Shown here piece by piece: positions 36,668 to 47,426 of a stretch of DNA of 64,000 bases. A program made the position numbers and the translations under genes. This stretch comes from Arthrobacter sp. Y81 (lineage in GTDB: Bacteria; Actinomycetota; Actinomycetes; Actinomycetales; Micrococcaceae): positions 204,778-268,777 of the forward strand of contig NZ_PJIL01000005.1 in assembly GCF_002929335.1 (NCBI RefSeq), given 5' to 3'. The notes below the pieces were generated by a model. It saw only the letters and a list, made by a program, of their open reading frames with translations, was not told the DNA's origin and did no database searches. Within the stretch, counting starts at the first letter, position 1. The number at the start of each line of letters is the position of its first letter.

Positions 36668-37423
36668 TTAGCCGCCAACGCGGATGAAGACCGGGCCGGA
36701 GCCGACGTTGACGCTGAACAGGGATGTGGTTCCACCGTTCCAGCCACCGTGCACGGCCTGGCCGTTGCCGACGTAAACAGCGATGTGGGCCATGCCCATG
36801 CCGCCGTTTTCGTAGTAGGCGAGGTCGCCCGGCTGTGCCTCGGCTGCACTCACGGTGCGGCCCAGGGACAGGTAACCTGCCGGCCAGCCGTGGTAGTTGA
36901 CACCCACAGCGGCAAGCGCGTTCGTGGCCAGGGCGGTGCAGTCCTGGGAAACACCGAGCTGGGCGTAAGCGGCAGCTGCAATGGAAGCACCGTTTCCGCT
37001 GGCAGCGGCGGGCGCGGCGGGCGCTGCCGGGGCGGACACAGTTGCTGCAACGGCTGCGGGAGCGGCCTCGGGAGCAGCTTCCTGAACCTCGACGACCGGC
37101 TTCGGAGCCTCAACGACCGGAGCCGGAGTGGTGGAAACAGCCGGCTTCTCGAAGGAGATGGCGATGCTGGAAGCGGCCGAGATGTTGGCCGGAGCGGAAG
37201 ACTGAACTTCCAGGGTGGAAGCGGAGGTTGCTTCGCGCTGAACGTTGGTGTCGGCAGCGTTGGCTGCGATACCGCTCGTCAGGACCAGACCGGAAGCAGC
37301 AGCGATAACCGCAGCCTGACGGCCCATGCCACCGGCGTTGTCGCCGACAGCTTTGGCAATGACAGCAAGCGAGTTGGTTTTGGTAACCTCGGCGCGGTGC
37401 CGTGCGATGGCACGAGTAGTCAT
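36668..37423 (-). CDS. Exported NlpC/P60-like protein with variant active site
   Basis: The protein has 251 residues. A basic N-terminus (TTRAIARHRAEV) and hydrophobic AAVIAAASGLVLTSGIAANA give a signal peptide. A Pro/Ala/Glu-rich linker (about 95-145) leads to the C40-type domain. Its Cys is in GVSQDCTALATNAL instead of the usual DCSGF; the His is in MAHIAVYVGNGQAVHGG. It probably cuts or binds peptidoglycan. It is a paralogue of the next gene (shared N-terminus), but no c-di-AMP riboswitch is visible upstream. Confidence 0.88.
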   Translation of the reverse strand: MTTRAIARHRAEVTKTNSLAVIAKAVGDNAGGMGRQAAVIAAASGLVLTSGIAANAADTNVQREATSASTLEVQSSAPANISAASSIAISFEKPAVSTTPAPVVEAPKPVVEVQEAAPEAAPAAVAATVSAPAAPAAPAAASGNGASIAAAAYAQLGVSQDCTALATNALAAVGVNYHGWPAGYLSLGRTVSAAEAQPGDLAYYENGGMGMAHIAVYVGNGQAVHGGWNGGTTSLFSVNVGSGPVFIRVGG

Positions 37424-37530
37424 TATTTCTCTCTTTCGTTTTCCTCAGACTGCGTGGCAGGCCGCGGTTTTTGGACGCTCCGGCATCTTGGGGGTAAGCC
37501 GGAACGGCCCGAACGGGTTTTTAGCGAAGT

Positions 37531-37560
37531 ACGCGCGCTTCAGTGAAGGGAAGCGCGTGT
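37531..37560 (-). terminator. Stem-loop after second NlpC/P60 gene
   Basis: CGCGCTTC and GAAGCGCG form an 8-bp stem around AGTGAAGG, immediately downstream of the stop at 37562. Confidence 0.5.
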
Positions 37561-37561
37561 G

Positions 37562-38290
37562 TTAGCGAAGCGTGTAGAACGCAGACGTGCCCGTGGCGGA
37601 CACGGCGTGCAGGATGGTGCCCTGCGACGGGTTCAGCGCGCTGATCATCATGCCGTTGCCGACGTAGATGCCAACGTGAGCGCCGCCGTTTTGCATGACC
37701 AGGTCGCCCGGCGCCGGGGTGGCGGTAGGCGTCATGGCGTTCCATGCGTTGGTGCGGGGGATGCTGATGCCGGCCTGGGCGTAGACCCACTGGGTGAAGC
37801 CTGAGCAGTCCCAGCCGCTGGGGGTGGTGCCGCCCCAGACGTAGGGGCTGCCGATCCCGGTGTAGGCGATCGCGGCGAGGCCTGATGCGGCAGCGGAGGA
37901 AACGGCGTCGGCGAGCTTGCCTGCCTTCGCTTCTCCGTCAGCCTCAGTTGAATCTGAACCGGTCGACTGAGCCCGTACGGTTTCAACCTTGGGCGCTGCC
38001 TTCGTGGTCACTGCCGGACGCTCGAAGGAAATAGTCGCTGTCGGTTCCGCGGTAACGGCCAGCTGGGCCGACTGTGAGCCGGACTCCGTGGAAGCCGACA
38101 CTCCCAGGTTGGTATCTGCGGCGTTTGCCGGCATACCAACGCTGAGGATCAGTCCGGACGCGGCTGCAATGACAGCCGCCTGGCGACCTACGGTCCCGGC
38201 GTTGGCAGTAACAGCCTTGGACACGGAGTTCAACGGGTTCGTACGAACCGTTTGCGCACGGTGGCGCGCAGAATTGTGACGTGTAGACAC
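37562..38290 (-). CDS. Exported NlpC/P60 peptidoglycan endopeptidase
   Basis: The frame has 242 residues from GTG 38290, chosen because GGGAGAGG is eight bases upstream. Signal peptide: basic start then AAVIAAASGLILSVGMPANA. A linker follows, then a C40 domain with YVWGGTTPSGWDCSGFTQWV (catalytic Cys), GAHVGIYVGNGMMI (His). It cleaves peptide stems of the cell wall. Its leader is a c-di-AMP riboswitch, so expression should fall when c-di-AMP is high. Confidence 0.94.
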   Translation of the reverse strand: MSTRHNSARHRAQTVRTNPLNSVSKAVTANAGTVGRQAAVIAAASGLILSVGMPANAADTNLGVSASTESGSQSAQLAVTAEPTATISFERPAVTTKAAPKVETVRAQSTGSDSTEADGEAKAGKLADAVSSAAASGLAAIAYTGIGSPYVWGGTTPSGWDCSGFTQWVYAQAGISIPRTNAWNAMTPTATPAPGDLVMQNGGAHVGIYVGNGMMISALNPSQGTILHAVSATGTSAFYTLR

Positions 38291-38304
38291 GAAGGTAGCC
38301 TCTC

Positions 38305-38470
38305 CCAATGCCTACGAGGTGAGCTGTCGGATTCGGATGGGAGTCACCCGGCCACGCCGCTTCCTGAGAAGCTTTGCGACTTAACCCCAAGGTCTTCTTG
38401 CGAAGACCAAAATTGGTTCCCCCGCCTCTGCCAGACGATGTAATGCGAACGGACCTTGAGCGGTGGCAGA
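38305..38470 (-). promoter_or_regulatory. c-di-AMP (ydaO-type) riboswitch ahead of NlpC/P60 gene
   Basis: The minus strand holds the class signatures GGCAGAGGCGGGGGAACC (38432-38415) and CCGAATCCGACAGCT (38336-38322), with TTGGGGTTAAGTCGC between, ending CGTAGGC shortly before the ribosome site. Both signature blocks are identical in the second leader at 39436-39670. In this class c-di-AMP usually turns genes off. Confidence 0.9.
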
Positions 38471-38489
38471 GTTAGGCAATCCACTCAAG

Positions 38490-38518
38490 AGCGCCAACTT
38501 CGGAAAAGTTGGCGTGCT
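38490..38518 (-). terminator. Stem-loop between M23 gene and riboswitch
   Basis: CGCCAACTT and AAGTTGGCG pair around CGGAA (38492-38514), separating the M23 gene's transcript from the next riboswitch leader. Confidence 0.55.
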
Positions 38519-38602
38519 TTAGACGGTACAGGAATTCCAAGTGAATGTCACATTCAGGTCACGGCATGTCACAGGAATACGAGAGTGTTCCATCGGCTTG
38601 GA

Positions 38603-39430
38603 TCAGAGCCAGCCGGTAGGGTCAACGACTTCGCCGTTGACCATCACTTCAAAATGGAGGTGGCAGCCGGTGGAGGCGCCGGTGGTCCCGCTGAGGGCCA
38701 CAACGTCGCCACGGCTGACCTTCTGGCCTACCTGGACGTTGGACGAGGACAAGTGGTTGTACGTGGTCTCCAGGCCGTTGCCGTGGTCAATCACCACGCG
38801 GTTTCCGCCGCCGTAGGGGTGCCATCCCGAGAACGTCACCGTTCCGCTGGCCGCTGCCATAACACTTGTGCCGCACTGGGCCGCATAGTCCTGCCCGCGG
38901 TGGAATTCGCCGGAGCCGCCGGTGATCGGGCTGACCCGGAAGCCGAAGGGGGATGCGGAAACCATCTGCGCCAACGGTGCCCCGAGGCTGCCGGTGGACG
39001 CTGCACGGGTAATGGTGCCGGCGGACTGCGCGCTCAGCAGCTGCTTGAGCTTGCCGTCGGGATCGCCCTTGGTGGCGATGTAGGTCCGGTTGAAGTCGAT
39101 TTTGGCGCCCGCAGCCGCGGAAACCTCAGGCTGCGCCGCTACAGATGCGGCGGCAGCGGACGTGTTTCCGGTGGCCGCAGTGCTCATCATGGGCCCGGTT
39201 GACGGGACGGTCACAGTGAGGACCAGTCCGGTGGCGGCCAGGGCAATGCCTGCTTTCTGACCCACACCGCTCGCGGAAGCGAACTCGGTGACCTGACTGA
39301 ACAGGCTCCGGCGCCGGCGCGCATCACGATGTGCATCGCGTGGCCTGACCGTCATAACGGCTTCGGCCACGGGGTACTCCGAAGCGGGACCAGTCGCCCT
39401 GCGGCGGCCCCTGACGGTCTGCGTGGTCAA
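38603..39430 (-). CDS. Exported M23-family peptidase (LytM domain)
   Basis: The frame has 275 residues from TTG 39430, with GAGGA eight bases upstream; a later ATG (39355) lacks a site. A basic N-terminus and hydrophobic GIALAATGLVLTVTVPS give a membrane anchor or signal. The M23 domain has GEFHRGQDYAAQCGT (zinc His and Asp), and GCHLHFEVMVNG (HxH). It cuts peptidoglycan cross-bridges. A c-di-AMP riboswitch precedes it. Confidence 0.93.
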   Translation of the reverse strand: MTTQTVRGRRRATGPASEYPVAEAVMTVRPRDAHRDARRRRSLFSQVTEFASASGVGQKAGIALAATGLVLTVTVPSTGPMMSTAATGNTSAAAASVAAQPEVSAAAGAKIDFNRTYIATKGDPDGKLKQLLSAQSAGTITRAASTGSLGAPLAQMVSASPFGFRVSPITGGSGEFHRGQDYAAQCGTSVMAAASGTVTFSGWHPYGGGNRVVIDHGNGLETTYNHLSSSNVQVGQKVSRGDVVALSGTTGASTGCHLHFEVMVNGEVVDPTGWL

Positions 39431-39435
39431 GAAAT

Positions 39436-39670
39436 ATCCTCTCTGGATAGCCTGCGGAGTTAGCTGTCGGATTCGGGTCAGAGAGATCAAAGACCCGGTC
39501 CGCCAATGCAAGGCATCCGGCACAGGGGTATCCCTAAGGATTCCTTCGTCGGAGATGACTTGCCGCTGACGGACTTCACCCCAAGGCCGTCTTTCAACGG
39601 CCGGTTGTGGTTCCCCCGCCTCTGCCAGGAGGTGATTCGTACGCTGATCCGCTGGCAGAGCTCGGCTTCG
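39436..39670 (-). promoter_or_regulatory. c-di-AMP (ydaO-type) riboswitch ahead of M23 gene
   Basis: Signatures GGCAGAGGCGGGGGAACC (39626-39609) and CCGAATCCGACAGCT (39476-39462) match the first leader exactly; the peripheral stem between them is longer here. Near the start codon TATCC-AGAGA-GGATA (39450-39436) is a small hairpin holding the ribosome site. 39671-39787 shows no gene and may carry the promoter. Confidence 0.9.
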
Positions 39671-39787
39671 GATCAGGTAACGCTTTAGTATCGGCGCTAG
39701 TCCCCAACTATAGGTGATTAATCAGCGCGGTAATAATTCCGTTATCTACGTCTCAGTGAGTTGTAGGTGGTCCTATGATGCGTGCGG

Positions 39788-40483
39788 TTAGCTGACGGTA
39801 ACAAACACGTGGGCCGCAACTTCCGGCGGCAGCTCGAGGGCGCCTTCGATTTCAGGCACGCGCACCGAGATGTACTCCCCAACCCGCTCCAGGGCGAGCG
39901 TCGCGCCAGGCCGGATTCCGCCTTCATCCAGCTGGACCAGCAGCTCCGGTTCAACCTGGATGGGTTCGGCCAGGCGGCTGACAGTAATGCGCGAGTCGGC
40001 CCCGTACCCGGTCATGGCGTCGAGCAGGTTCACCACGCCGTCGGTGAACAAAGGAGCCGGTTGGCCGCCAAGCGCCGCCAGGCCGGGAATGGGATTGCCA
40101 TAGGGGGAAACCGTGGGGTGGTTCAGGAGTTCGAAAATGCGCCGTTCAACGCGCTCACTCATGACATGTTCCCAGCGGCAGGCTTCGTCGTGGACATACG
40201 CCCAGTCAAGGCCGATAACGTCAGCCAGGAGCCGTTCCGCCAGCCTGTGCTTGCGCATGACTTCGGTGGCCCGTTTCCGGCCGGTTTCGGTGAGCTCAAG
40301 GTGCCGGTCGCCGGAAACAACCACCAGCCCGTCGCGCTCCATCCGGCCGATGGTCTGCGAAACGGTGGGCCCTGAGTGGCGCAGCCGTTCGGCAATCCGG
40401 GCGCGGAGAGCCACGATGTTCTCTTCCTCAAGCTCCAAGATTGTCCGAAGATACATCTCCGTGGTGTCGATCAGATCCGTCAT
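39788..40483 (-). CDS. ideR: Iron-dependent repressor IdeR/DtxR
   Basis: It is a metal-activated repressor of iron-uptake genes. The frame has 231 residues from ATG 40483 (GGAG nine bases upstream), full length for three-domain IdeR. The N-terminal winged helix has GPTVSQTIGRMERDGLV. Metal ligands match DtxR: RKHRLAERLL and HDEACRWEHVMS (Cys, Glu, His). The C-terminal SH3-like domain is present. It likely acts on the iron box at 58750. Confidence 0.93.
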   Translation of the reverse strand: MTDLIDTTEMYLRTILELEEENIVALRARIAERLRHSGPTVSQTIGRMERDGLVVVSGDRHLELTETGRKRATEVMRKHRLAERLLADVIGLDWAYVHDEACRWEHVMSERVERRIFELLNHPTVSPYGNPIPGLAALGGQPAPLFTDGVVNLLDAMTGYGADSRITVSRLAEPIQVEPELLVQLDEGGIRPGATLALERVGEYISVRVPEIEGALELPPEVAAHVFVTVS

Positions 40484-41996
<1,513 letters not shown>

Positions 41997-42019
41997 CGCA
42001 TCAGCTGACGCTGACCCCG

Positions 42020-43372
42020 TTAGCGTTCGACGGCGTCGTCCGGGTTTTGCTCCCGGACGGCGCCTTCTTCTTTGCCTTCTTGTCTTTCCGCTTCGCTGGT
42101 GTGGCCGGACGCGCCGGATACCAGTCGGAAAAACCGCATCCCCCGGGCACGGCGGTTGAAGCCCAGCCTCAGCTGCTTTGCCCGGATGATCCACACCATT
42201 CCGATCAGCGCGGCCAGCAGCCCGGAAACCGCGGCCACGGACATGGACCAGCGCGGCCCTGCAACGTTGGCCACCCAGCCGACCAGGGGCGCCCCGATGG
42301 GGGTTCCGCCCATGAAGATGGCCATGTAGAGGGCCATCACCCGGCCGCGCATGACCGGGTCCGTGGTGGTCTGCACGTAGCCGTTGGCGCTGGTCATCAT
42401 CGTGATGGCAAAGAGGCCCACCGGCACCAGGGCCACGCCGAACCAGAAGTAGCTGGGGGCCAGGGCCGCCAGCCCTGACGTGACGCCGAACGCGCCGGCT
42501 GCTCCGAAAATGATCCGCAGCCGTGGCTTGCTTCGGCCGGCGGACAGCAGCGCGCCAGCCACGGAGCCGATGGCCATGATGGAGTTCATCAGCCCGAAGG
42601 CACCGGCGTCCAAACCGAACTCTGTACCCACCATGGCCGCGATGAACAGGACAAAATTCAGGCCGAGGGTGCCCACAATGAATACGGCCACGAGGACCAC
42701 CACGATGTCCGGGCGGAACCGTACGTAACGAAGTCCTTCACGGATCCTCCCCTTGCCGGGAGCCGCGCGGGGAAGGAGGCGCAGGGATGAAGCTGGAATC
42801 TTCCACAGGCTCAACAGGAGGGCCAGGAACGTGGTGGTGTTGATCAGGAACACCCATCCCGGTCCGACGGCCACCGTCAGCACGCCGGCCACCGCGGGTC
42901 CGATCATCCTGGCGACGTTGAAGGAGGCGCTGTTGAGTGCCACCGCGTTGGGCAGGTAGTCGTCCCGCACCAACTCGGAGACGAAAGTCTGCCGCACCGG
43001 TGCGTCCAGGGCGGAAACAAGGCCCAGGAGCAGGGCAAAAGCGTAGACATGCCACAGCTGCCCGGCACCGAGGACCACCAGGAGGCCCAGCCCGGTGCTC
43101 AGCAGCGCCATGGTGGACTGGGTCAGCACCAGGAGGTGCCGCCGGTTGAAGCGGTCAGCCACCAGGCCGGCCACGGGCGCCAGGAAGAGCTGCGGCCCCA
43201 GCTGCAGGGCCATGGTGATGCCCATGGCCCCCGCGTCATGATCTGTCAGATGGTCAAAGACCAGCCAGTCCTGGGCGGTGCGCTGCATCCAGGTCCCGAT
43301 ATTGGATATCAGGGCACCAACGAACCAGAGCCGGTAGTTGACGATATGCAGGGACTTGAAGGTGGACATCAT
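42020..43372 (-). CDS. MFS exporter (EntS-like type)
   Basis: The protein has 450 residues and about twelve helices. Early sequence SNIGTWMQRTAQDWLV and VADRFNRRHLLVLTQ, then SALDAPVRQTFVSELV, are typical of the MFS_3/EntS-like exporter family. The last 40 residues form a charged tail. These proteins export siderophores or drugs; substrate unknown here. The start may be either of two adjacent ATGs. Confidence 0.9.
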   Translation of the reverse strand: MMSTFKSLHIVNYRLWFVGALISNIGTWMQRTAQDWLVFDHLTDHDAGAMGITMALQLGPQLFLAPVAGLVADRFNRRHLLVLTQSTMALLSTGLGLLVVLGAGQLWHVYAFALLLGLVSALDAPVRQTFVSELVRDDYLPNAVALNSASFNVARMIGPAVAGVLTVAVGPGWVFLINTTTFLALLLSLWKIPASSLRLLPRAAPGKGRIREGLRYVRFRPDIVVVLVAVFIVGTLGLNFVLFIAAMVGTEFGLDAGAFGLMNSIMAIGSVAGALLSAGRSKPRLRIIFGAAGAFGVTSGLAALAPSYFWFGVALVPVGLFAITMMTSANGYVQTTTDPVMRGRVMALYMAIFMGGTPIGAPLVGWVANVAGPRWSMSVAAVSGLLAALIGMVWIIRAKQLRLGFNRRARGMRFFRLVSGASGHTSEAERQEGKEEGAVREQNPDDAVER

Positions 43373-43413
43373 CGCCGGCCTCCGTGTTGCCTGGTCCCCG
43401 TTATTTCAGCTGG

Positions 43414-44061
43414 CTAGTCAGCCTCGCGGAGCGATTGGCCGGCGTCTGATTCCGGGTGGCCGGCGTCAGGGCGGTCGTCGGGTTCCTCTTCCGCGCCGCC
43501 GTCGGAAACGGCATCCTCGTCGTCGTCGAAAACGGGTGCCCCATCGTCGTCGAAAACAGTTGCCTCGCCCATCAGGTCCGGGGCCGTATCGTCCGCGGCT
43601 GCGTCGTCCGCAGCGTCCACGGCGATCCCGTCGACGGCTGCGCCGGCGTCCGCAGTTTCGGCGTCCGCAATTTCATCGTCCTGGGCATCTTCGGGGCGGA
43701 CCCGTTCTGCCCACGGCACCCATTCCGGCGCAAGGATTGAATCCTCCGAGGGCAACAGGCCGAGTTCGTTCACCGTGATGACCTTGGAACGTGAATTGCG
43801 TGTGAGCACCGCGTACCACTGCCAGCCCTGGTACCCGGCCAGCAGGGACTCAAAGAGATGCGTGACAACACGGTCACCCTCGGTCTTTGCACCCAGGTGC
43901 CGTCCGATCTGCGAGGCCGGGGCGATACCCTCAACCGCAGTCCGGGCAAAGTCGGCGGCTGCAGCGAGCACGGCATCCGGCTTGCCGGTGCGCCATACGG
44001 GGACGCCGGCACGGGGCCTTGAGGCCGGTTTGGGGGCGCCCTGATCAGGTTCGGAAGTCAT
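43414..44061 (-). CDS. DUF3027 protein
   Basis: The protein has 215 residues. Conserved core: DAVLAAAADFARTAVEG, GRHLGAKTEGDRVVTHLFES, GYQGWQWYAVLTRNSRSKVI and LLPSEDSILAPEWVPWAERV. The last 90 residues are low-complexity Asp/Ala/Glu. The family is found beside a cold-shock gene in many actinobacteria, as here (eight bases downstream of it). Function unknown. Confidence 0.93.
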   Translation of the reverse strand: MTSEPDQGAPKPASRPRAGVPVWRTGKPDAVLAAAADFARTAVEGIAPASQIGRHLGAKTEGDRVVTHLFESLLAGYQGWQWYAVLTRNSRSKVITVNELGLLPSEDSILAPEWVPWAERVRPEDAQDDEIADAETADAGAAVDGIAVDAADDAAADDTAPDLMGEATVFDDDGAPVFDDDEDAVSDGGAEEEPDDRPDAGHPESDAGQSLREAD

Positions 44062-44069
44062 ACGGATGC

Positions 44070-44453
44070 CTAAGCGTCCAGCTCGTCGGCAACCTTACGG
44101 AGGGCGGCGGCAATCGCCTTGGCCTTGTTGCCTTCCGGGTACTTTCCGGCGGACAGCGTTCCGGACAGGTTATCCAGCACGGTCACCAGGTCCTGGACCA
44201 GGGGGGCCAGGTCCTTGGCGCTGGGACGCTTTGCTTTGGCGATGGACGGTGTCTTGTCCAGCACGCGCAATCCGAGCGCCTGTGCGCCCTTGCGTCCGTC
44301 AGCCACGCCAAACTCCACCCGGGTGCCGGCCTTGAGCTCCGTTACGCCCTCGGGCAGGGCGGATTTGGGCAGGAATACTTCCTGGCCGTCCTCGCCCGCG
44401 AGGAATCCGAAGCCTTTTTCCTTGTCATACCACTTGACCTTGCCGGTAGGCAC
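44070..44453 (-). CDS. Cold-shock domain protein with C-terminal extension
   Basis: The protein has 127 residues from GTG 44453. The first 65 are a cold-shock domain (GKVKWYDKEKGFGFLAGEDG, with RNP motifs), a nucleic-acid chaperone. The next 60 residues are helical and charged and absent from plain CspA. It is upstream of and probably co-transcribed with the DUF3027 gene. Confidence 0.92.
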   Translation of the reverse strand: MPTGKVKWYDKEKGFGFLAGEDGQEVFLPKSALPEGVTELKAGTRVEFGVADGRKGAQALGLRVLDKTPSIAKAKRPSAKDLAPLVQDLVTVLDNLSGTLSAGKYPEGNKAKAIAAALRKVADELDA

Positions 44454-44637
44454 GTAATCAACCTTCTTCGTTCTGGACTTCCTGTGACACGGCCGGCGGC
44501 CACCGCATCCGCATTGATATGCGGGTTCAGGGTATGACTGCCTGGACCATGTTGGTCTGTATCTTCAAGGTTATCCTGCCGGGACCCGGTTTCCCGCTTT
44601 GCGGCACGGGCACAGCCGGGCTGTTAGCGTTACTTCC

Positions 44638-44871
44638 ATGACACCCTCCCGCTACCGGCGGCCACTGATGATAGTTGCGGCGGTCATTGCCGTTTTTTCC
44701 CTGGCCGCCGTGGGCGCCGTCATGGCCATTGCCTTTGCCGGCAGCGCTGCCCCGGTGTGGGTGACGTCCTTTGCCTTGTACGGCCTGCCGCTGGCATTCT
44801 TCCTGATGATTATCCTGGTGATCGACGGCGTTGCCGCCCGGCGCCGGGCAGGAAAGTCCGGCGGGCGGTAA
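44638..44871 (+). CDS. Small two-helix membrane protein
   Basis: The frame has 77 residues with two hydrophobic segments (IVAAVIAVFSLAAVGAVMAIAFAG is the first, abbreviated here by eye) and a basic tail RRRAGKSGGR. No ribosome site precedes ATG 44638; TAGCGT seven bases upstream looks like a -10, so the mRNA may be leaderless. Function unknown. It lies ten bases before the helicase-associated gene. Confidence 0.7.
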   Translation: MTPSRYRRPLMIVAAVIAVFSLAAVGAVMAIAFAGSAAPVWVTSFALYGLPLAFFLMIILVIDGVAARRRAGKSGGR

Positions 44872-44881
44872 CGTTGGACTG

Positions 44882-47386
44882 ATGTCCCTTATTCGCGCGC
44901 TCAGCAAGGAACTGGAGGCACGCAGCGATGACTCGTTGCGGGCCTTGTTCTCCGCGCGGCCGGACCTCATCTCCCCGAACGTTCCGGACTTCCCGGCCCT
45001 GGCGGCCCGGGCCAGCGCACGAGTCAGTGTGCAACGGGCGCTGGAGCGGCTGAACCGGCCGCAGATGCAGGTCCTGGAGACCCTTCACCTCTGCACCAAC
45101 ACGGACACGGCCCACAGCGCTTCGGCTGCGGGGCTGAAGAAACTGGTCCACGGCGCGTCGCTTTCCGCCATTGAACGGATCCTGCATTCCCTTGAGGAAC
45201 TGGCCCTTGTGCACCGTGCCGATCCCCCGCACGGTGCCGCGCTGCCTGCCGGTCCCCGCCAGCGGTTCTATCTTCCGGTGGGAAGCCTTCGGGACGTCGT
45301 GGGAATTTATCCGGCGGGGCTGGGCCGCAGCTACACGGAACTGGTCCGGCTGCAGCCGGCCTTCGCCCAGCGCGTGGTGCAACTCGTAGCCGAGCTGCAC
45401 CACAGCGGTGCCGCCATCCATCCCGCAACAACGCCCATGGAAGCCGCCCTGTCGCTGCAGCACTGGACGGCCACCCCGGAGGCGCTGAACCGGATCCTCG
45501 CCACGGCCCCGGAGCGGACCACCGGGCTCCTGGCACGCTTCGGAAACTGGGCCATGGGCGCGGTCCCCCAGGCCCAACGGCGCGCTTCGGTCCTCAACGA
45601 AGGTTCCGACGTCGGCCCGGTGGACTGGCTCCTGGCGAGGGGCCTGCTGGTCCCGCTGGACGCCGCGCACGTGGAGTTGCCGCACAGCGTGGGCATCTCG
45701 CTCCGCGGCGGCGCCGTGATCGAGGATTTCACCCTGACTCCCCCTGTCCCCAGGCTTGGACAGACCACGGCGGCACTGCGGCGCAATGCCGCCTTGGGCG
45801 CCATCGCGGAAACCCTCCGGCTGACAGGCGACCTCCTGTACTGCGTGCGCGAGCAGCCGCTCGTGACATTGCGGAGCGGCGGCGTCGGGGTGCGCGAGAT
45901 GAAGCGGCTGGCCGACTCGCTCCGGATCGAACTGCACGACGCCGGCCTGCTGGTGGAGCTCTGCGCCCTCGCCGGACTCGTCCGGCTTGACGTTGACAGC
46001 TCCGCCTGGGTCCAGCCAGAGCAGCTGGAGTGGCTTACGCTGCCGCGGCAGGAGCAGTGGCTGTGGCTGGTCAATGCCTGGCTGGCCAGCGAGCGCGCCC
46101 CGTCGCTGGTGGGGCAGCCCATCACCGGCCCCGGCGCGGGCCCCGCCCCGCATCGTGCTGCGGCCGGCACCACCATCAACGCACTGTCCGCTGAAGCCCA
46201 GCGGCCCGACGCCCCTGTGGTCCGGAAGCGGATTCTGGAGATCCTGAACGAACTTACGCTTGAGGCGGCCGAGGCGGATGGCAAGGCGCCGGTGCTTGAC
46301 GCCGCGGCGGTGCTGCAACGGGCCGAGTGGACCCAGCCGCGCATGGCCAGGCGTTTTAGTTCGCTGATCCGCGGTGTCCTCGCCGAAGCCGAAATGCTCG
46401 GCCTCATCGGTTCGGGTGCGCTCAGCCAGCTGGGCTCGGCCATAGCCGCCGAGCGTCCGGATGAGGCTTTGGACATCCTGGGAGAGCATCTGCCGGCCGC
46501 ACTCAACCACGTCCTGCTGCAGGCCGACCTTACTGCTGTGGCGCCGGGATACCTGGCACCTGAGCTGAGCGAAAAGCTCCTTATGATGGCCGACGCCGAG
46601 GGCCAGGGTCCGGCCACTATCTACCGCTTCTCGGTGGCCTCGATCCGTCGCGCCCTCGACGCCGGCCACGACGCCGCCAGTTTGTTGGGCTTCCTGCGCG
46701 AGCATTCGGCCACCGCGGTGCCGCAGCCGCTTGAGTACCTCGTGGAGGACACCGCGGCGCGTCACGGCAGGCTCCGGGTGGGCGGCGCCTCCAGTTTTAT
46801 CCAGAGCGACGATGAGGACGCCCTGCTGGAGCTGGTCAAGGAATCCAGCGCGTCCGGGCTGGGGCTGGTACGCATCGCGCCCACAGTCCTCATATCCCGC
46901 GCGGGGCCAAAGGAAACCGCCCAGGTTTTGCGTGCCCTGGGATTGTCGCCGGCCGTCGAGGAACCGGAATCAGCGCTGGTCCGGCTGCGCCGCACCACTG
47001 CCGTTCCGGGCAGCGGGCGCCCGGTGTACAGCGCGCCGCGTACGGCGCCTCCTGAGGCCGACGTCGACGCCCAGCTGGTGATTCTCCGCAGCCACAAGGG
47101 CTCCCACGGCGGGAACGGCAACGGGAGCCACCGCCCGCCGGCGGGATCAACTGGTGAGGAAGCAACGCAGCTCGGGCTCGAAACCCTGCAGAAGGCCATC
47201 CGGCTCCGGCAGTCCGTGGTGATGAACGTTGTGGACGGCCAGGGGAATTCCAGCCGGGAAACGGTTGTTCCGGTTTCTGTGAGCGGAGGACGGGTCAGGG
47301 TGTTCGACCCCGCCCGCGAAACCGAGCGGGTGCTCTCCATCCACCGGATCATCGATATTGAGGCGGAAGAGGAATTCCAGCAGTGA
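44882..47386 (+). CDS. Helicase-associated protein (Helicase_C_3 type)
   Basis: The frame has 834 residues from ATG 44882. It has no Walker A. The C-terminal third (about 640-830) has the helicase-C-like domain found with XPB: PLEYLVEDTAARHGRLRVGG, SFIQSDDEDALLEL, VLISRAGPKETAQVL. The N-terminal half is helical. It is always next to the XPB helicase gene in actinobacteria and may be its partner in DNA repair; this is inference from conserved pairing. Confidence 0.9.
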   Translation: MSLIRALSKELEARSDDSLRALFSARPDLISPNVPDFPALAARASARVSVQRALERLNRPQMQVLETLHLCTNTDTAHSASAAGLKKLVHGASLSAIERILHSLEELALVHRADPPHGAALPAGPRQRFYLPVGSLRDVVGIYPAGLGRSYTELVRLQPAFAQRVVQLVAELHHSGAAIHPATTPMEAALSLQHWTATPEALNRILATAPERTTGLLARFGNWAMGAVPQAQRRASVLNEGSDVGPVDWLLARGLLVPLDAAHVELPHSVGISLRGGAVIEDFTLTPPVPRLGQTTAALRRNAALGAIAETLRLTGDLLYCVREQPLVTLRSGGVGVREMKRLADSLRIELHDAGLLVELCALAGLVRLDVDSSAWVQPEQLEWLTLPRQEQWLWLVNAWLASERAPSLVGQPITGPGAGPAPHRAAAGTTINALSAEAQRPDAPVVRKRILEILNELTLEAAEADGKAPVLDAAAVLQRAEWTQPRMARRFSSLIRGVLAEAEMLGLIGSGALSQLGSAIAAERPDEALDILGEHLPAALNHVLLQADLTAVAPGYLAPELSEKLLMMADAEGQGPATIYRFSVASIRRALDAGHDAASLLGFLREHSATAVPQPLEYLVEDTAARHGRLRVGGASSFIQSDDEDALLELVKESSASGLGLVRIAPTVLISRAGPKETAQVLRALGLSPAVEEPESALVRLRRTTAVPGSGRPVYSAPRTAPPEADVDAQLVILRSHKGSHGGNGNGSHRPPAGSTGEEATQLGLETLQKAIRLRQSVVMNVVDGQGNSSRETVVPVSVSGGRVRVFDPARETERVLSIHRIIDIEAEEEFQQ

Positions 47387-47426
47387 CCAGCATCCACCCG
47401 ACCGGGAGCCTTCGGGCGTTGGCGCC

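Noticed and set aside
44810..46765. A 651-codon minus-strand frame
   Set aside because: Antisense to the helicase-associated gene and has no recognisable domain.
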